Shown one piece after another: positions 44,075 to 54,786 of a stretch of 64,000 bases of DNA. Under the pieces are notes generated by a model. That model ran no database searches. It was given only the letters and a program-made list of their open reading frames with translations, and was not told the origin of the DNA. The DNA comes from Lachnospiraceae bacterium. GTDB lineage: Bacteria; Bacillota; Clostridia; Lachnospirales; Lachnospiraceae. Within the stretch, counting starts at the first letter, position 1, and each line of letters begins with the position of its first letter. The stretch lies in the NCBI GenBank assembly GCA_017431515.1, contig JAFRKV010000006.1, positions 1 through 64,000 on the forward strand. Direction: 5' to 3'. A program made the position numbers and the translations under genes.

Positions 44075-45462
44075 GCTTTTCTCCCGCCCCTGCCTTTTCC
44101 GGTTTTTTTGATCACCGTGATCTCCACTGTCCCTTTCCAGATGGATACCTTGATATCGTCCGCCAAACCGGTCAGAAGCTTAAACTCCAGATCGTCATCC
44201 GGAGTGCTGCCCTCCTTTTTGTATCCCGAATAGGAGACCATTTTCTTTCCTTCATTCGTCCCCGATCCCAGGATGGGGTCCTGTACCAGCCTCGCAAACC
44301 CGTTTTTCGCCTCGTTCTTTCCGGAGGAGGACAAGCACAGCAGATCATTCTTCATCTCCTGATTGACTGCCAGCGCGGTCTTGAAATGCATCCAGGTCTT
44401 TTCCCGCTTTCCTTCCAGCCAGAATCTTCCTGTCCCGACCCCGAGCACATTCTCGGCAAACAGCATCAGCTCTTCCGAGATCAGCGTCAGCTCTACGGCC
44501 TGTTCCTCCGGGATGTTATGATACTTCGCGTACTGTCTGGCGGCTGTGTGTACCTTCTTGATGTCCTTCGTGCCGGAACGGATCTCCACCGCGTCTGTCT
44601 TGATCCGGATATCCCGCTTCCGGATACCGGAAGAAGCGCTCTCTGCGGTGCTCTCCTCCTTCTCGATCACGTTCAGATAGTCATAGGGAATCTCGATGCC
44701 GTTTTCCCGAAACTTCATCAGGATCGCGGAACGCACCTCGCTGCAGGCAAGGAAGTTGTCCGTCTCCGGCTCTGTCCAGATCACCGTTTCCAGCAAAAGG
44801 CTGCTGCCCTGATAGGCCATAAAATAGACATCCCCGTAGCCTCCCAGATCCACATTTGCCTCCACATTCGGAAAGGTGTGGGGACATTCCTTCACGGCCT
44901 CCAGCACCAGCGTCATGGCTCTTGGAATATCGGTATTGTAGCTGACCGGTACCGTAACAAAGGATCCTCTGAGCCGCTGTCTGTAACTGGTGTTGGTGAT
45001 CACCTCGCTGCTGATCTTGCTGTTCGGAACGATATAGCGGATGCCGTCCATGGTCCGAAGGACCACATGGTGGACCGTGATGTCCTCCACCACGCAGGGC
45101 TTGTCCACCGAATCCAGCAACAGTCTGTCCCCGATATCAAACGGGCGGCTGATGCTGAGGACGAGTCCCTCAAAAAAGTCGCGGAAGATACTCTGGCAGG
45201 CAAAAGCAACGATACCACTGATGATGGCAATGGATCCCACCAGTAGGTTGACTAGCCTCGTCAATCCCCAGAACTCCGCGATCAAGTACATCACCAGGAT
45301 CACGATGGTCACGAACCGGATCAACCGCCGCAGAAAGACAAAATGCGGCCTCTTTTTCTTGTTCAGATAAATCCGCAGCACAATGTCATTCATCACAATG
45401 ACAAAGACCGCGATTGCAACCGCAATGATGGCTTTTGCAATAAATCCGCTTTCTACATTCAT
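44071..45462 (-). CDS. MscS-like mechanosensitive channel with an extra C-terminal domain
   Basis: The 463-residue protein has three membrane helices (about 8-30, 45-65, 70-95) and a canonical MscS pore/beta domain: IISGIVAFACQSIFRDFFEG, FDIGDRLLLDSVDKPCVVED, GIRYIVPNSKISSEVITN. After about residue 275 a further domain of about 180 residues follows (IRIKTDAVEIRSGTKDIKKV, AVELTLISEELMLFAENVLG, GFARLVQDPILGSGTN) that looks like a degenerate GHKL ATPase/anti-sigma fold because of the EE in an N-box-like helix. It probably opens under hypo-osmotic shock; the extra domain may sense or signal. It lies behind the hybrid kinase and ahead of prmA. Confidence 0.88.
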   Translation of the reverse strand: MNVESGFIAKAIIAVAIAVFVIVMNDIVLRIYLNKKKRPHFVFLRRLIRFVTIVILVMYLIAEFWGLTRLVNLLVGSIAIISGIVAFACQSIFRDFFEGLVLSISRPFDIGDRLLLDSVDKPCVVEDITVHHVVLRTMDGIRYIVPNSKISSEVITNTSYRQRLRGSFVTVPVSYNTDIPRAMTLVLEAVKECPHTFPNVEANVDLGGYGDVYFMAYQGSSLLLETVIWTEPETDNFLACSEVRSAILMKFRENGIEIPYDYLNVIEKEESTAESASSGIRKRDIRIKTDAVEIRSGTKDIKKVHTAARQYAKYHNIPEEQAVELTLISEELMLFAENVLGVGTGRFWLEGKREKTWMHFKTALAVNQEMKNDLLCLSSSGKNEAKNGFARLVQDPILGSGTNEGKKMVSYSGYKKEGSTPDDDLEFKLLTGLADDIKVSIWKGTVEITVIKKTGKGRGGRKA

Positions 45463-45481
45463 GCCTGCCTCCTGTTTTTAT

Positions 45482-48364
45482 TCAGGCGTTATGCCACTCC
45501 TCAATGATCTTCAGACTGTCCTCGATGGACAGTTGTTTTACCGCCGCAGCAAGCGCCTTCAGACGCTTTTCTCCGGTTTCGTCATAGCGATAGCCGGAGA
45601 GTTCTTCCATCACGTTATCCGCCGTATCCGTGTCAAGTTCCTGCATGGCGCTCTCCAGCGCGCGGAGATACGTCTGCAATAGTTCCGGATCGATCATGGG
45701 CTTTTGATCCTCCTGCGTATCCCCTGCCCAGCCAAAGGCCTCCGAAAACAATTCCTTCTGCCGGATCCACTCTTTTCCGAACACGTCCTTCACCCGTTCA
45801 ATGGTCTCCGTATCCCGGTCTCTCGACGCATATTCCAGGACTCTCGCCAGAGCCGATACCGCCAGCGCTCCTGTCATGGCAGCCGTGTTCTTCATGGCGT
45901 GCACCTTGATCCGGTAGGCTTTTAAGGACGCCTCCTGCTCTTCGCCGGGGGCTTTTAACGCATCATAATACGCCTCCAGTTCACAAAGATCCGTCTCCGC
46001 CAGATCACAATAATCCTTCACGACCTGTCTTAAAAGCGATGCCTTTTTCAGCTTCAACAGCGCATAATCAAAGTCGGCGCCCTCCACCGTCGGCAGGGAG
46101 TCCGCTTCCTCCCGCCCGGTCCCCGGTTCCGGTGTTTTCTGCTTTCCGGGCTTTTTCTTTTCCTCCGGAATGCGGGACAAAATCAGCTCCTCCAGCTTCT
46201 CCGGGACGATGGGCTTGGTCAGGAAATCATCAAACCCTTTCGAAAGGTACATTTCCCGCGCACCCGTCACGGCATTGGCGGTCAGCGCGATCACAGGCGT
46301 CTCCTGATTGGCATCGTCCTTCCGTTCCCGCATGCGGCGGAGGGTTTCGATCCCGTCCATTCCCGGCATCATGTGATCCATGAAAATAAGGTCGTAAGCA
46401 TTTTCCTTTGTCAGAGAAAGCGCGGTCTCCCCGCTTTCCGCTTCATCGATGGCGCACTCCAGATCCTTTAATAATTCCGTAAAGACCTTCCGGTTCATGG
46501 CGTTGTCATCCACCACCAGAATCCTTGCTTCCGGTATGATGCAGGAGGCCTCATAATGATATTCGGTGGCGCGGGTCCGGATCCGCGCCTCCAGATCGCC
46601 GATGGGTTCCTCGTTTACGATCGTCTGATCGATGGTAAAATGGAAATCCGATCCCTCCCCGTATACCGACTCCACCTCCAGTTTGCTGTCCATCAAAGAA
46701 AGGAGTGTGGTGACAATGCTGATGCCAAGCCCGGTGCCCTCGATGTGGCGGTTGCGCTTCTCTTCGATCCGCACATATTCCTGGAACAGTTTCTCCAGAT
46801 CCTCTTTTGCGATCCCGATCCCCGTATCTCTGACAGAAAAGATGAGACGCTCCCGGTCTCCTTTCCGCTCACCGGAGACGGACAGGGTCACGCTGCCCTC
46901 CTGGGTGTATTTGACGGCATTGGTCAGGAGATTGATCAGCACCTGGCGGATGCGGACGTCGTCTCCCAGCAGGGTATGGGGGATCTCGCTGTCAATCTCC
47001 AGGTCGAACCGCAGGTTCTTTTGCACGGCCCTCGGCGTGATCATATTGGCCACGTCATTGATCAGGTCGGAAACCTCATATTCCACCGGAATAATCTCCA
47101 TCTTGCCCGACTCGATCTTGGAAAGATCCAGGATATCATTGATGATGGAAAGCTGGCTCTGGGCCGCACTCTGGATGTCCAGGGCATAGCCTTTGATCTT
47201 TTCATCCCCGCTTTCCCGCAGGATCATGGTATCCAGCCCCAGCACCGTATTCATGGGCGTCCGGAGTTCATGGCTCATATTGGCAAGAAAGGTGCTCTTG
47301 GCGTGATTGGCGCTGTCCGCTGCCTCTTTTTCCAGCCGCAGCACCGTTGCCTCGTACTCTCTCTTTTTTTCCTCCTCCCGCAGCCGATCCAGATGCCGGA
47401 GGTAATCCCTCTCCCGTCTTCTTCCCCAGAGGTAGGAAAGCAGCACCAGGGAAAAAATGGCCGTGCAGATCAAAATATTGATCAGCAGCTGCACATTGAT
47501 CCCCGCAAACAGGTCATCATCATGAACCACGAAGGCAAGCACCCAATCGTCCACCACGGGCTGAAGGAATACCGTGCTGGGCTCTCCCTCCACATTCCGG
47601 GAATAAATGCCTGCCTTTTGATCCAGCACCTCCCGGGCAAAAGCCTGCTCTTCCTTCGTCTCTCCGAACTGCAGTCCGATCTTGGATCTGTCGGCATGGG
47701 TGATGATCATGCCGTCCTGGTTCATGAGAAAGCCGAAGCCCTTCCCCTCATATTTCATGCTGTCCGTGATCTGCTGGACATAGTCCATTTCCAGATCCAG
47801 CGCCAGCACATTGTCCCCTGACGAAAACTTCCGGCAGATGGTAATGACTGCCTTTCCGGTCTCCGCGTCAACATAGGGCGGCGTAAACACCGTCTCTCCG
47901 TCTGCGGCAATGGCAAGAGTGTACCAATCCCGCTCCTTTGGATCATACCCTTCCGGCGGGATCCAGCCCGGGCCGTCTATGTATTCCCCGTTGATGACCC
48001 CGTAGATGCCGGAATAATTCTGGTCAAACAGTTCTTTTTCCTTCTCGTATTCCCGGTTCAGGTACTGCCGGATCTCTTCGAGAGAATACCCTTGTTCCAC
48101 CATGAATTCCACGGTGTCCGTCGTAACCTCAAGAACGCCCTCCGCGACCTCCATATAGTTTTCAATGATGTATGCCGCTCCTGTGGTCTTATCCGCCCCT
48201 GCTTCTCTGGCATTGGAAAACGCCCTGGCACGGACCATGGAATTGGTGTAGCCCACCATCACCACCATCAAAAGCAAAATGAGTATAACGGGAACAAACC
48301 GGCCTTTCCGCCGGTTTGCTCTCAGGTTTTCATCTGTTTCTTTGACATGTCGTGTTTGTGTCAC
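45482..48364 (-). CDS. Hybrid sensor histidine kinase with Cache, receiver and HPt domains
   Basis: About 960 residues: first membrane helix (VILILLLMVVMVGYTNS), an extracellular double-Cache-like domain (about 45-280), second helix (LLINILICTAIFSLVLLSYL), HisKA with FLANMSHELRTPMNTVLGLD, HATPase with a VLINLLTNAVKYTQEGSVTL N-box and FSVRDTGIGIAKEDL, a receiver with RILVVDDNAMNRK and FMDHMMPGMDG, and a C-terminal HPt around KVHAMKNTAAMTG. It starts a multi-step phosphorelay in response to an external ligand. The start is probably GTG 48364 with GGAG 9 nt upstream; TTG 48379 is also in frame. It follows the response regulator by 4 nt. Confidence 0.93.
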   Translation of the reverse strand: MTQTRHVKETDENLRANRRKGRFVPVILILLLMVVMVGYTNSMVRARAFSNAREAGADKTTGAAYIIENYMEVAEGVLEVTTDTVEFMVEQGYSLEEIRQYLNREYEKEKELFDQNYSGIYGVINGEYIDGPGWIPPEGYDPKERDWYTLAIAADGETVFTPPYVDAETGKAVITICRKFSSGDNVLALDLEMDYVQQITDSMKYEGKGFGFLMNQDGMIITHADRSKIGLQFGETKEEQAFAREVLDQKAGIYSRNVEGEPSTVFLQPVVDDWVLAFVVHDDDLFAGINVQLLINILICTAIFSLVLLSYLWGRRRERDYLRHLDRLREEEKKREYEATVLRLEKEAADSANHAKSTFLANMSHELRTPMNTVLGLDTMILRESGDEKIKGYALDIQSAAQSQLSIINDILDLSKIESGKMEIIPVEYEVSDLINDVANMITPRAVQKNLRFDLEIDSEIPHTLLGDDVRIRQVLINLLTNAVKYTQEGSVTLSVSGERKGDRERLIFSVRDTGIGIAKEDLEKLFQEYVRIEEKRNRHIEGTGLGISIVTTLLSLMDSKLEVESVYGEGSDFHFTIDQTIVNEEPIGDLEARIRTRATEYHYEASCIIPEARILVVDDNAMNRKVFTELLKDLECAIDEAESGETALSLTKENAYDLIFMDHMMPGMDGIETLRRMRERKDDANQETPVIALTANAVTGAREMYLSKGFDDFLTKPIVPEKLEELILSRIPEEKKKPGKQKTPEPGTGREEADSLPTVEGADFDYALLKLKKASLLRQVVKDYCDLAETDLCELEAYYDALKAPGEEQEASLKAYRIKVHAMKNTAAMTGALAVSALARVLEYASRDRDTETIERVKDVFGKEWIRQKELFSEAFGWAGDTQEDQKPMIDPELLQTYLRALESAMQELDTDTADNVMEELSGYRYDETGEKRLKALAAAVKQLSIEDSLKIIEEWHNA

Positions 48365-48368
48365 TCTG

Positions 48369-49109
48369 TCAATCTCCAAGGACTTCCTTCACGGTATTCA
48401 ACAAAATATCCGCATCAATGGGTTTGAGCATATATCCGGCCGGATGCATGCTTGCAACCTCCGTGACGCGTTTTCTGTCCGCCACGCCGGTCAAAAAGAC
48501 GACTGGGATCCCTTCCGTTTTTTCTTCCACCTGAAGGTTTAAAAAGGTCTCCCTCCCGTCCATGCCGGGCATCTCATAATCCAGCAAAATCAGATCCGGC
48601 GCAGCCTCCATCGCCTTCTTGATCCCCATTTCCCCGCCGGTGGCGAGATATACATCATATTTGTCTTCCAGTACTGCTTTGACATTGCGCAGCACCACGG
48701 GGGAATCATCGATGGTGAGGATGGTTTTTTTCCCGGACTTCACCCTGCTTTTTTCCATCAGCTCCACGCAGCGGGACAGGATGGTATCCAGATCCACAGG
48801 GGGGCTGAGATAGATATACTGGCTTCCCTGACAAATTGCTGCGATCGTCGGCTCATCCACCTTCGTGGAAATGATCATGGCCGGAAGACCCGGATTCTCT
48901 TTATGAAGCCACCGGAAAAACTCCTTGTCCACATCATACTCGCCGATGGTGCAGATGATCATCATGGCAGGCCGAACCACCTTAATGAGTCCCGAAACGC
49001 TCTTCTGCTGGATGTCACAAATCTGGACCTCGTAAGCGGAAGAAACCGTCTCGTGGATATTCGCCAGCACGCCTGTCAGTTTTCCGACCATCAGTATCTT
49101 GTCTTTCAT
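48369..49109 (-). CDS. Response regulator with a degenerate and a functional receiver domain
   Basis: The 246-residue protein has an N-terminal receiver-like domain (1-115) in which the phospho-Asp position reads IICTIGEYDVD and the usual DD pair is missing, then a normal receiver (128-246): ILTIDDSPVVLRNVKAVLE, LILLDYEMPGMDGRETF with the phospho-Asp, VVFLTGVADR and MLKPIDADILL. There is no DNA-binding output domain, so it should act by protein contacts, probably as partner of the hybrid kinase encoded next. Confidence 0.9.
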   Translation of the reverse strand: MKDKILMVGKLTGVLANIHETVSSAYEVQICDIQQKSVSGLIKVVRPAMMIICTIGEYDVDKEFFRWLHKENPGLPAMIISTKVDEPTIAAICQGSQYIYLSPPVDLDTILSRCVELMEKSRVKSGKKTILTIDDSPVVLRNVKAVLEDKYDVYLATGGEMGIKKAMEAAPDLILLDYEMPGMDGRETFLNLQVEEKTEGIPVVFLTGVADRKRVTEVASMHPAGYMLKPIDADILLNTVKEVLGD

Positions 49110-49149
49110 GCCTTCTCTCCGTCCCTTCTTCGGGATGATTCCTGCAGGA

Positions 49150-49923
49150 TCAGTGGCCGCAGATCGCGTCCAGCAGATCGATTACGGCATTGATGCTGTC
49201 ATTGATAGCCTCAAGCTCTTCAGGGGTGGACGACGAGAGGTTACTGATATCTCCGATCGCATCCCTTGCAGCCACGACGCCGTTGATCTGATCATCGGTA
49301 CCGCCGTATTTGCTGAGATGATCCCATACAGAATTGAAATATGCATTCATGTAATCGTAATTCTGCTGTACCAAAGCCAGCAGACGCTCGTAATACTCCT
49401 GCTCGCTGGCATTTTCATTGGCCGCCTCGATCAGCGGATCGATCAGCTCGTTCAGCGTTGCGCCGAGATTACCCATGGAAGCGATCACGTCAAGCTTTTC
49501 CTCATCCGTCGGGACGTCTTCTTCCGTCATGGCCTCGATCTGACTCAGCGCATTGTCCACATCGCTCAGGATCTCCTCCACATCATCACTCTGGGGCACA
49601 TCCTCGTTGTCATAATACAGGTCGTAAACCTGATTATAGAGGGCCAGCAGCTGGTTATAGCTGTCTAGCACATCCGAGAAAGGAATCTCCCCTTCTGCTT
49701 CTTCCTCTTCGTAGGCGTCTTCGTCCAGGTCCTCCTCGACATCCGCCTCTTCCTCATATTCGACCTCTTCCTCCACGTACTCCTCTGCTTCCGTCTGCGC
49801 TGCCGGTGCCACAGTCGTCTCAGCAGCCGGTTGGGACTCATTCGCGCAGGCCGTCACAGAATGCCACATCATCAATGCCACGCCGATTGCAAGCCATTTT
49901 TTCAGCTCTTTGAATTTCATCAT
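49150..49923 (-). CDS. Acidic lipoprotein, unknown function
   Basis: The 257-residue protein has a signal peptide (KKWLAIGVALMMWHSVTAC) with an unusual lipobox VTAC, then a very acidic stretch (about 40-80, mostly E, D and Y) and a helical domain with regular Leu/Ile (YNQLLALYNQVYDLYYDNED, LGATLNELIDPLIEAANENA). The acidic part may bind cations or the wall. RBS GGAGCAATG overlaps the start region. It lies 40 nt ahead of the response regulator and may share its transcript. Confidence 0.75.
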   Translation of the reverse strand: MMKFKELKKWLAIGVALMMWHSVTACANESQPAAETTVAPAAQTEAEEYVEEEVEYEEEADVEEDLDEDAYEEEEAEGEIPFSDVLDSYNQLLALYNQVYDLYYDNEDVPQSDDVEEILSDVDNALSQIEAMTEEDVPTDEEKLDVIASMGNLGATLNELIDPLIEAANENASEQEYYERLLALVQQNYDYMNAYFNSVWDHLSKYGGTDDQINGVVAARDAIGDISNLSSSTPEELEAINDSINAVIDLLDAICGH

Positions 49924-49993
49924 TGCTCCTCCGTATCGTTGCTACGATACATGTTACGAAGCCATTATAACAAAAATGTCAAAATGTCGCCAC

Positions 49994-50025
49994 AAAAAAA
50001 GAGTTCCGTTTCCGAAACTCTTTTT
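49994..50025 (-). terminator. Terminator behind the J-domain gene
   Basis: AAAGAGTTTCGG / GGAACTCTTTTTTT stem with T-run on the minus strand (A-run on the other side makes it bidirectional), 16 nt after the stop at 50041. Confidence 0.8.
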
Positions 50026-50040
50026 CCTTCTTATGATCCG

Positions 50041-50556
50041 TTATGCGAAGCGCTGCTTCAGACAGTCGTATTCGCGGTTGATTTCCTGGATGGTGTAAGT
50101 GTCACCGCCGATATTGTCCGGATGGTAGATCTTTAAAAGATCCCGGTAACGGCGTTTCAACGATCCTGCATTGTTGACGCCGATGAAGAACATGTCTCCC
50201 TCGATGATCTTGTGATCGTCAATCTCGGTCAGCGTCCGTTTCACCTGCTCGTAGAACGCTTTCTGCTGTTCCACTTTGATCCGCTCGTTGGCGAGCTTCC
50301 TTGTCTCCTCTTCCAGGATCCTCCACTTGTTGTCAAATAAACGGCGGCTCTGATCCAGCTTCTGCCGTTCTAATTTCCGGTAGCGGTCAAAATCCCGTTT
50401 GTCTTTTTTCAGCTTCTGCCGTTCCTCTTCGAGATGTCGCCGTTCTGCCGCAAGGGCTTTCTTCTTATATTCAATCTCGATTTGAACAGTTTCGTTGAAA
50501 TACATCTGGCTCAAAATCTCGTCTGCACCACGAGCCGATGGTGTGTTTGTGTCCAT
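50041..50556 (-). CDS. Coiled-coil protein with C-terminal J domain
   Basis: The 171-residue protein has a long charged coiled coil (about 25-115: ERRHLEEERQKLKKDKRDFD) and at the C-terminus a J-like domain LKRRYRDLLKIYHPDNIGGD with the HPD tripeptide that stimulates Hsp70 ATPase. This order (coiled coil first, J last) is the reverse of classical DnaJ. ATG 50556 has RBS GTGAGGAGT. Being just downstream of dnaJ, it may be a specialised DnaK partner. Confidence 0.82.
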   Translation of the reverse strand: MDTNTPSARGADEILSQMYFNETVQIEIEYKKKALAAERRHLEEERQKLKKDKRDFDRYRKLERQKLDQSRRLFDNKWRILEEETRKLANERIKVEQQKAFYEQVKRTLTEIDDHKIIEGDMFFIGVNNAGSLKRRYRDLLKIYHPDNIGGDTYTIQEINREYDCLKQRFA

Positions 50557-50606
50557 ACTCCTCACCCGTATGCCCACAATCTTGTGGGAGAAAACCATGC
50601 CCTACA

Positions 50607-50635
50607 AAGATATGGTACAATACCTTGCGGGTCAA
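50607..50635 (-). promoter_or_regulatory. Promoter of the J-domain gene
   Basis: TTGACC (50630-50635), 17 nt, TATCTT (50607-50612) on the minus strand, about 50 nt before the start. Confidence 0.65.
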
Positions 50636-50664
50636 CTCAATAGTACTATAGTACCAAATTAAGT

Positions 50665-50694
50665 CAGGATGTAACATCTTCATGCTACATCCTG
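50665..50694 (-). terminator. Hairpin ending the dnaK operon
   Basis: CAGGATGTAGCAT / GATGTTACATCCTG stem on the minus strand, 32 nt after the dnaJ stop. The T-tract is weak (ACTTAATTT). Confidence 0.6.
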
Positions 50695-50725
50695 ATCTTG
50701 GACAACGTTATTAAAAGAGCACTTA

Positions 50726-51865
50726 TCATTTAAACTTGAAGCCCTTTTTCTTGTTATTCCCGACGGCCCCGTTCTGCTTATGCAGCGAATCGCCGGTTTC
50801 GTAGTCGAAATCCCGCAGGAGCTGCTTCGCCTTCTCGCCAAGCCCCGTGGGTACCTGCACGATCAGCGTGACGTAATGGTCGCCACGGACGTTCTTGTTG
50901 CGCAGGGACGGAACGCCCTTTCCCTTGAGACGGATTCTGGAATCCGTCTGGGTGCCGGGCTTCACCTCGTAAAGGATATCCCCGTCGATGGTATTGATCC
51001 TGATCTCACCGCCCAGCGCCGCCTGTGCATAGGAAATCGGCGCCGTGGAGAAAATGTCCATATCCTGCCGCTGAAAGATCGGGTGATTCTTGACGATCAC
51101 CTCCACCAGCAGATCGCCGCGGGGGCCGTTGTTGATCCCCGGCTCGCCCTTTTCCCGGATCCGGACGCTCTGTCCGTTGTCGATGCCGGGCGGGATCGAT
51201 ACGGAAATCCGCTTCCTGCTGGCGATATAGCCGGTGCCTCGGCAATCCGGGCATTTTTCTTTTACCACCTTGCCGCTGCCGCCGCAGTCCGGACAGGTGG
51301 ATACATTCTGCATCGTCCCGAAGAAGGACTGTGTGCTGTAGACCACCTTTCCTTTGCCGCCGCACTTGCCGCAGGTCTCCGGGCTCGTCCCCGGCTTTGC
51401 ACCCGTTCCGTGACAGGACTGGCATTCATCCTTTAAGGTCAGCTCAATCTCCTTTTCGCAGCCAAAGCATGCTTCTTCAAAGGAAATATGCACGCTTGCC
51501 CGCAAATTCGCCCCCCGTCTCGGACCGTTGCTGTTTCCGCGGCTTCTGCCGCCGAAGAAATCTCCGAAAATATCACCGAAGATATCGCTCATATCCATGC
51601 CGGAGAAATCGAATCCGCCGCCGCCCATGCCGCCTTCAAAGGCTGCATGGCCGAATTGATCGTACTGACGCCGTTTTTCCGCATCGGAAAGAACCGCATA
51701 GGCCTCCTGCGCCTCTTTGAACTTCGCCTCCGCGGTCTTATCCCCCGGATGCATGTCCGGATGATACTTCTTCGCAAGGCCGCGAAATGCCTTTTTAATT
51801 TCATCATCCGAAGCATTCTTCTGAACGCCCAGGACTTCGTAGTAATCTCTCTTTGACTCTGCCAT
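50726..51865 (-). CDS. dnaJ: Chaperone DnaJ (Hsp40)
   Basis: The 379-residue co-chaperone delivers substrates to DnaK. J domain with [11 protein letters not shown] (30-40), a Gly/Phe-rich linker ([15 protein letters not shown]), four zinc motifs ([32 protein letters not shown]) and the C-terminal substrate domains ([20 protein letters not shown]). Complete class I DnaJ, last gene of hrcA-grpE-dnaK-dnaJ. Confidence 0.98.
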   Translation of the reverse strand: MAESKRDYYEVLGVQKNASDDEIKKAFRGLAKKYHPDMHPGDKTAEAKFKEAQEAYAVLSDAEKRRQYDQFGHAAFEGGMGGGGFDFSGMDMSDIFGDIFGDFFGGRSRGNSNGPRRGANLRASVHISFEEACFGCEKEIELTLKDECQSCHGTGAKPGTSPETCGKCGGKGKVVYSTQSFFGTMQNVSTCPDCGGSGKVVKEKCPDCRGTGYIASRKRISVSIPPGIDNGQSVRIREKGEPGINNGPRGDLLVEVIVKNHPIFQRQDMDIFSTAPISYAQAALGGEIRINTIDGDILYEVKPGTQTDSRIRLKGKGVPSLRNKNVRGDHYVTLIVQVPTGLGEKAKQLLRDFDYETGDSLHKQNGAVGNNKKKGFKFK

Positions 51866-51901
51866 TGCCTGTTACCTGTGTTTTCCTCTGTTTTCACGAA
51901 T

Positions 51902-51934
51902 GGTGGTCCTTAGCAATATGTGCTTCGGACCACC
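51902..51934 (-). promoter_or_regulatory. Intercistronic hairpin between dnaK and dnaJ
   Basis: GGTGGTCC and GGACCACC form a perfect 8-bp stem with a 17-nt loop, without T-tract. It may act as a processing or stability element that lowers dnaJ relative to dnaK. Both arms contain a GGNCC site. Confidence 0.5.
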
Positions 51935-51968
51935 CCGTAGTGTTTGCGGCTGTACTGAACAGTTACCC

Positions 51969-53930
<1,962 letters not shown>

Positions 53931-53934
53931 CTAT

Positions 53935-53978
53935 GGTCAAAAGTGCCATGCGTGGAACACGCATGTGCACTTTTGACC
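53935..53978. repeat. 44-bp palindrome between grpE and dnaK (REP-like)
   Basis: GGTCAAAAGTGC and GCACTTTTGACC flank ATGCGTG / CACGCAT with a 3-nt loop. The half GGTCAAAAGTGCAC recurs at 14523-14536 after aroF. There is no T-tract, so it is more a dispersed repeat or mRNA-processing hairpin than a terminator. Confidence 0.75.
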
Positions 53979-53997
53979 TTCGCATCTAAAATACCCT

Positions 53998-54774
53998 TTA
54001 CTGTACCACTGCTACCATGCTGTGTCTCACAACGGTATCGCGGTATTTATAGCCTTTCTGCAATTCCTGCGCGACCGTGCCGGACTCGTATTCCTCGCTC
54101 TCCACCTGCATCACGGCGTTGTGAAGCTCGGGGTCAAATTCCTGTCCCACTGCCTCGATCGACTTCACACCGGCATTTTCCAGTTCGGTCAAAAGCTGCT
54201 TGTAGATCTTATCCATGCCGTCTACAAAGGGGCTGTCCTTTTCCTCTTCCGGGACTGCTGCAAGTCCTCTCTCGAAGTTGTCGATCACCGGCAGGATCTT
54301 TTCGATGATGCTCTTGGCGCCGGTCTCAAACATCTGGCTCTTTTCCTTTTCCGTCCGTTTGCGGAAATTCTCAAACTCTGCCATTTGCCGCGCCACCCGG
54401 TCGGTCAGCTCTTCGATCTTTTCGTCCTTCTTGTCCTTTTTCTCCCGTTTGGAGAAGAGTTTCTTTTTGTCACCGGAGGCTTTTTCCTCTGCGTCATCCC
54501 CGTCTTCTTCGGCTTCTTCAGCAGCATCCGTTTCGCTTGCTTCCTCGGTTTCGGCCGCGTCTTCCGCTCCGGTCTCTCCGTTCACATCCTTGTCTTCGTC
54601 TGCCTTATCGGCCTTTGCCTGCGCTTCTTTTTCATCCGCGCCGTCTTCTTTGGCCGCCTTCTGCGCTTCTACCTCTGCCTGTTCGGATGTCTCGTCTTTC
54701 TTCTTCGTTTCTTCAGCAGCCTGCGGCTTTTTTTTCAGTTCCTCGTCTGCTTTGTTTTTTCCCACTTTACTCAC
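53998..54774 (-). CDS. grpE: Nucleotide exchange factor GrpE
   Basis: The 258-residue protein releases ADP from DnaK. The first 115 residues are an unusually long, Lys/Glu/Asp/Ala-rich tail; the conserved part follows: RQMAEFENFRKRTEKEKSQM, the coiled coil, and the C-terminal VGQEFDPELHNAVMQVESEE with GYKYRDTVVRHSMVAV. Usual bacterial GrpE is about 190-210 residues, so the acidic N-terminus is an extension. It lies 12 nt behind hrcA. Confidence 0.96.
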   Translation of the reverse strand: MSKVGKNKADEELKKKPQAAEETKKKDETSEQAEVEAQKAAKEDGADEKEAQAKADKADEDKDVNGETGAEDAAETEEASETDAAEEAEEDGDDAEEKASGDKKKLFSKREKKDKKDEKIEELTDRVARQMAEFENFRKRTEKEKSQMFETGAKSIIEKILPVIDNFERGLAAVPEEEKDSPFVDGMDKIYKQLLTELENAGVKSIEAVGQEFDPELHNAVMQVESEEYESGTVAQELQKGYKYRDTVVRHSMVAVVQ

Positions 54775-54786
54775 CTCTGATATGAC

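Noticed and set aside
46556..47821. Plus-strand frame of 421 codons inside the hybrid kinase
   Set aside because: Shadow of the kinase gene with no start signals.
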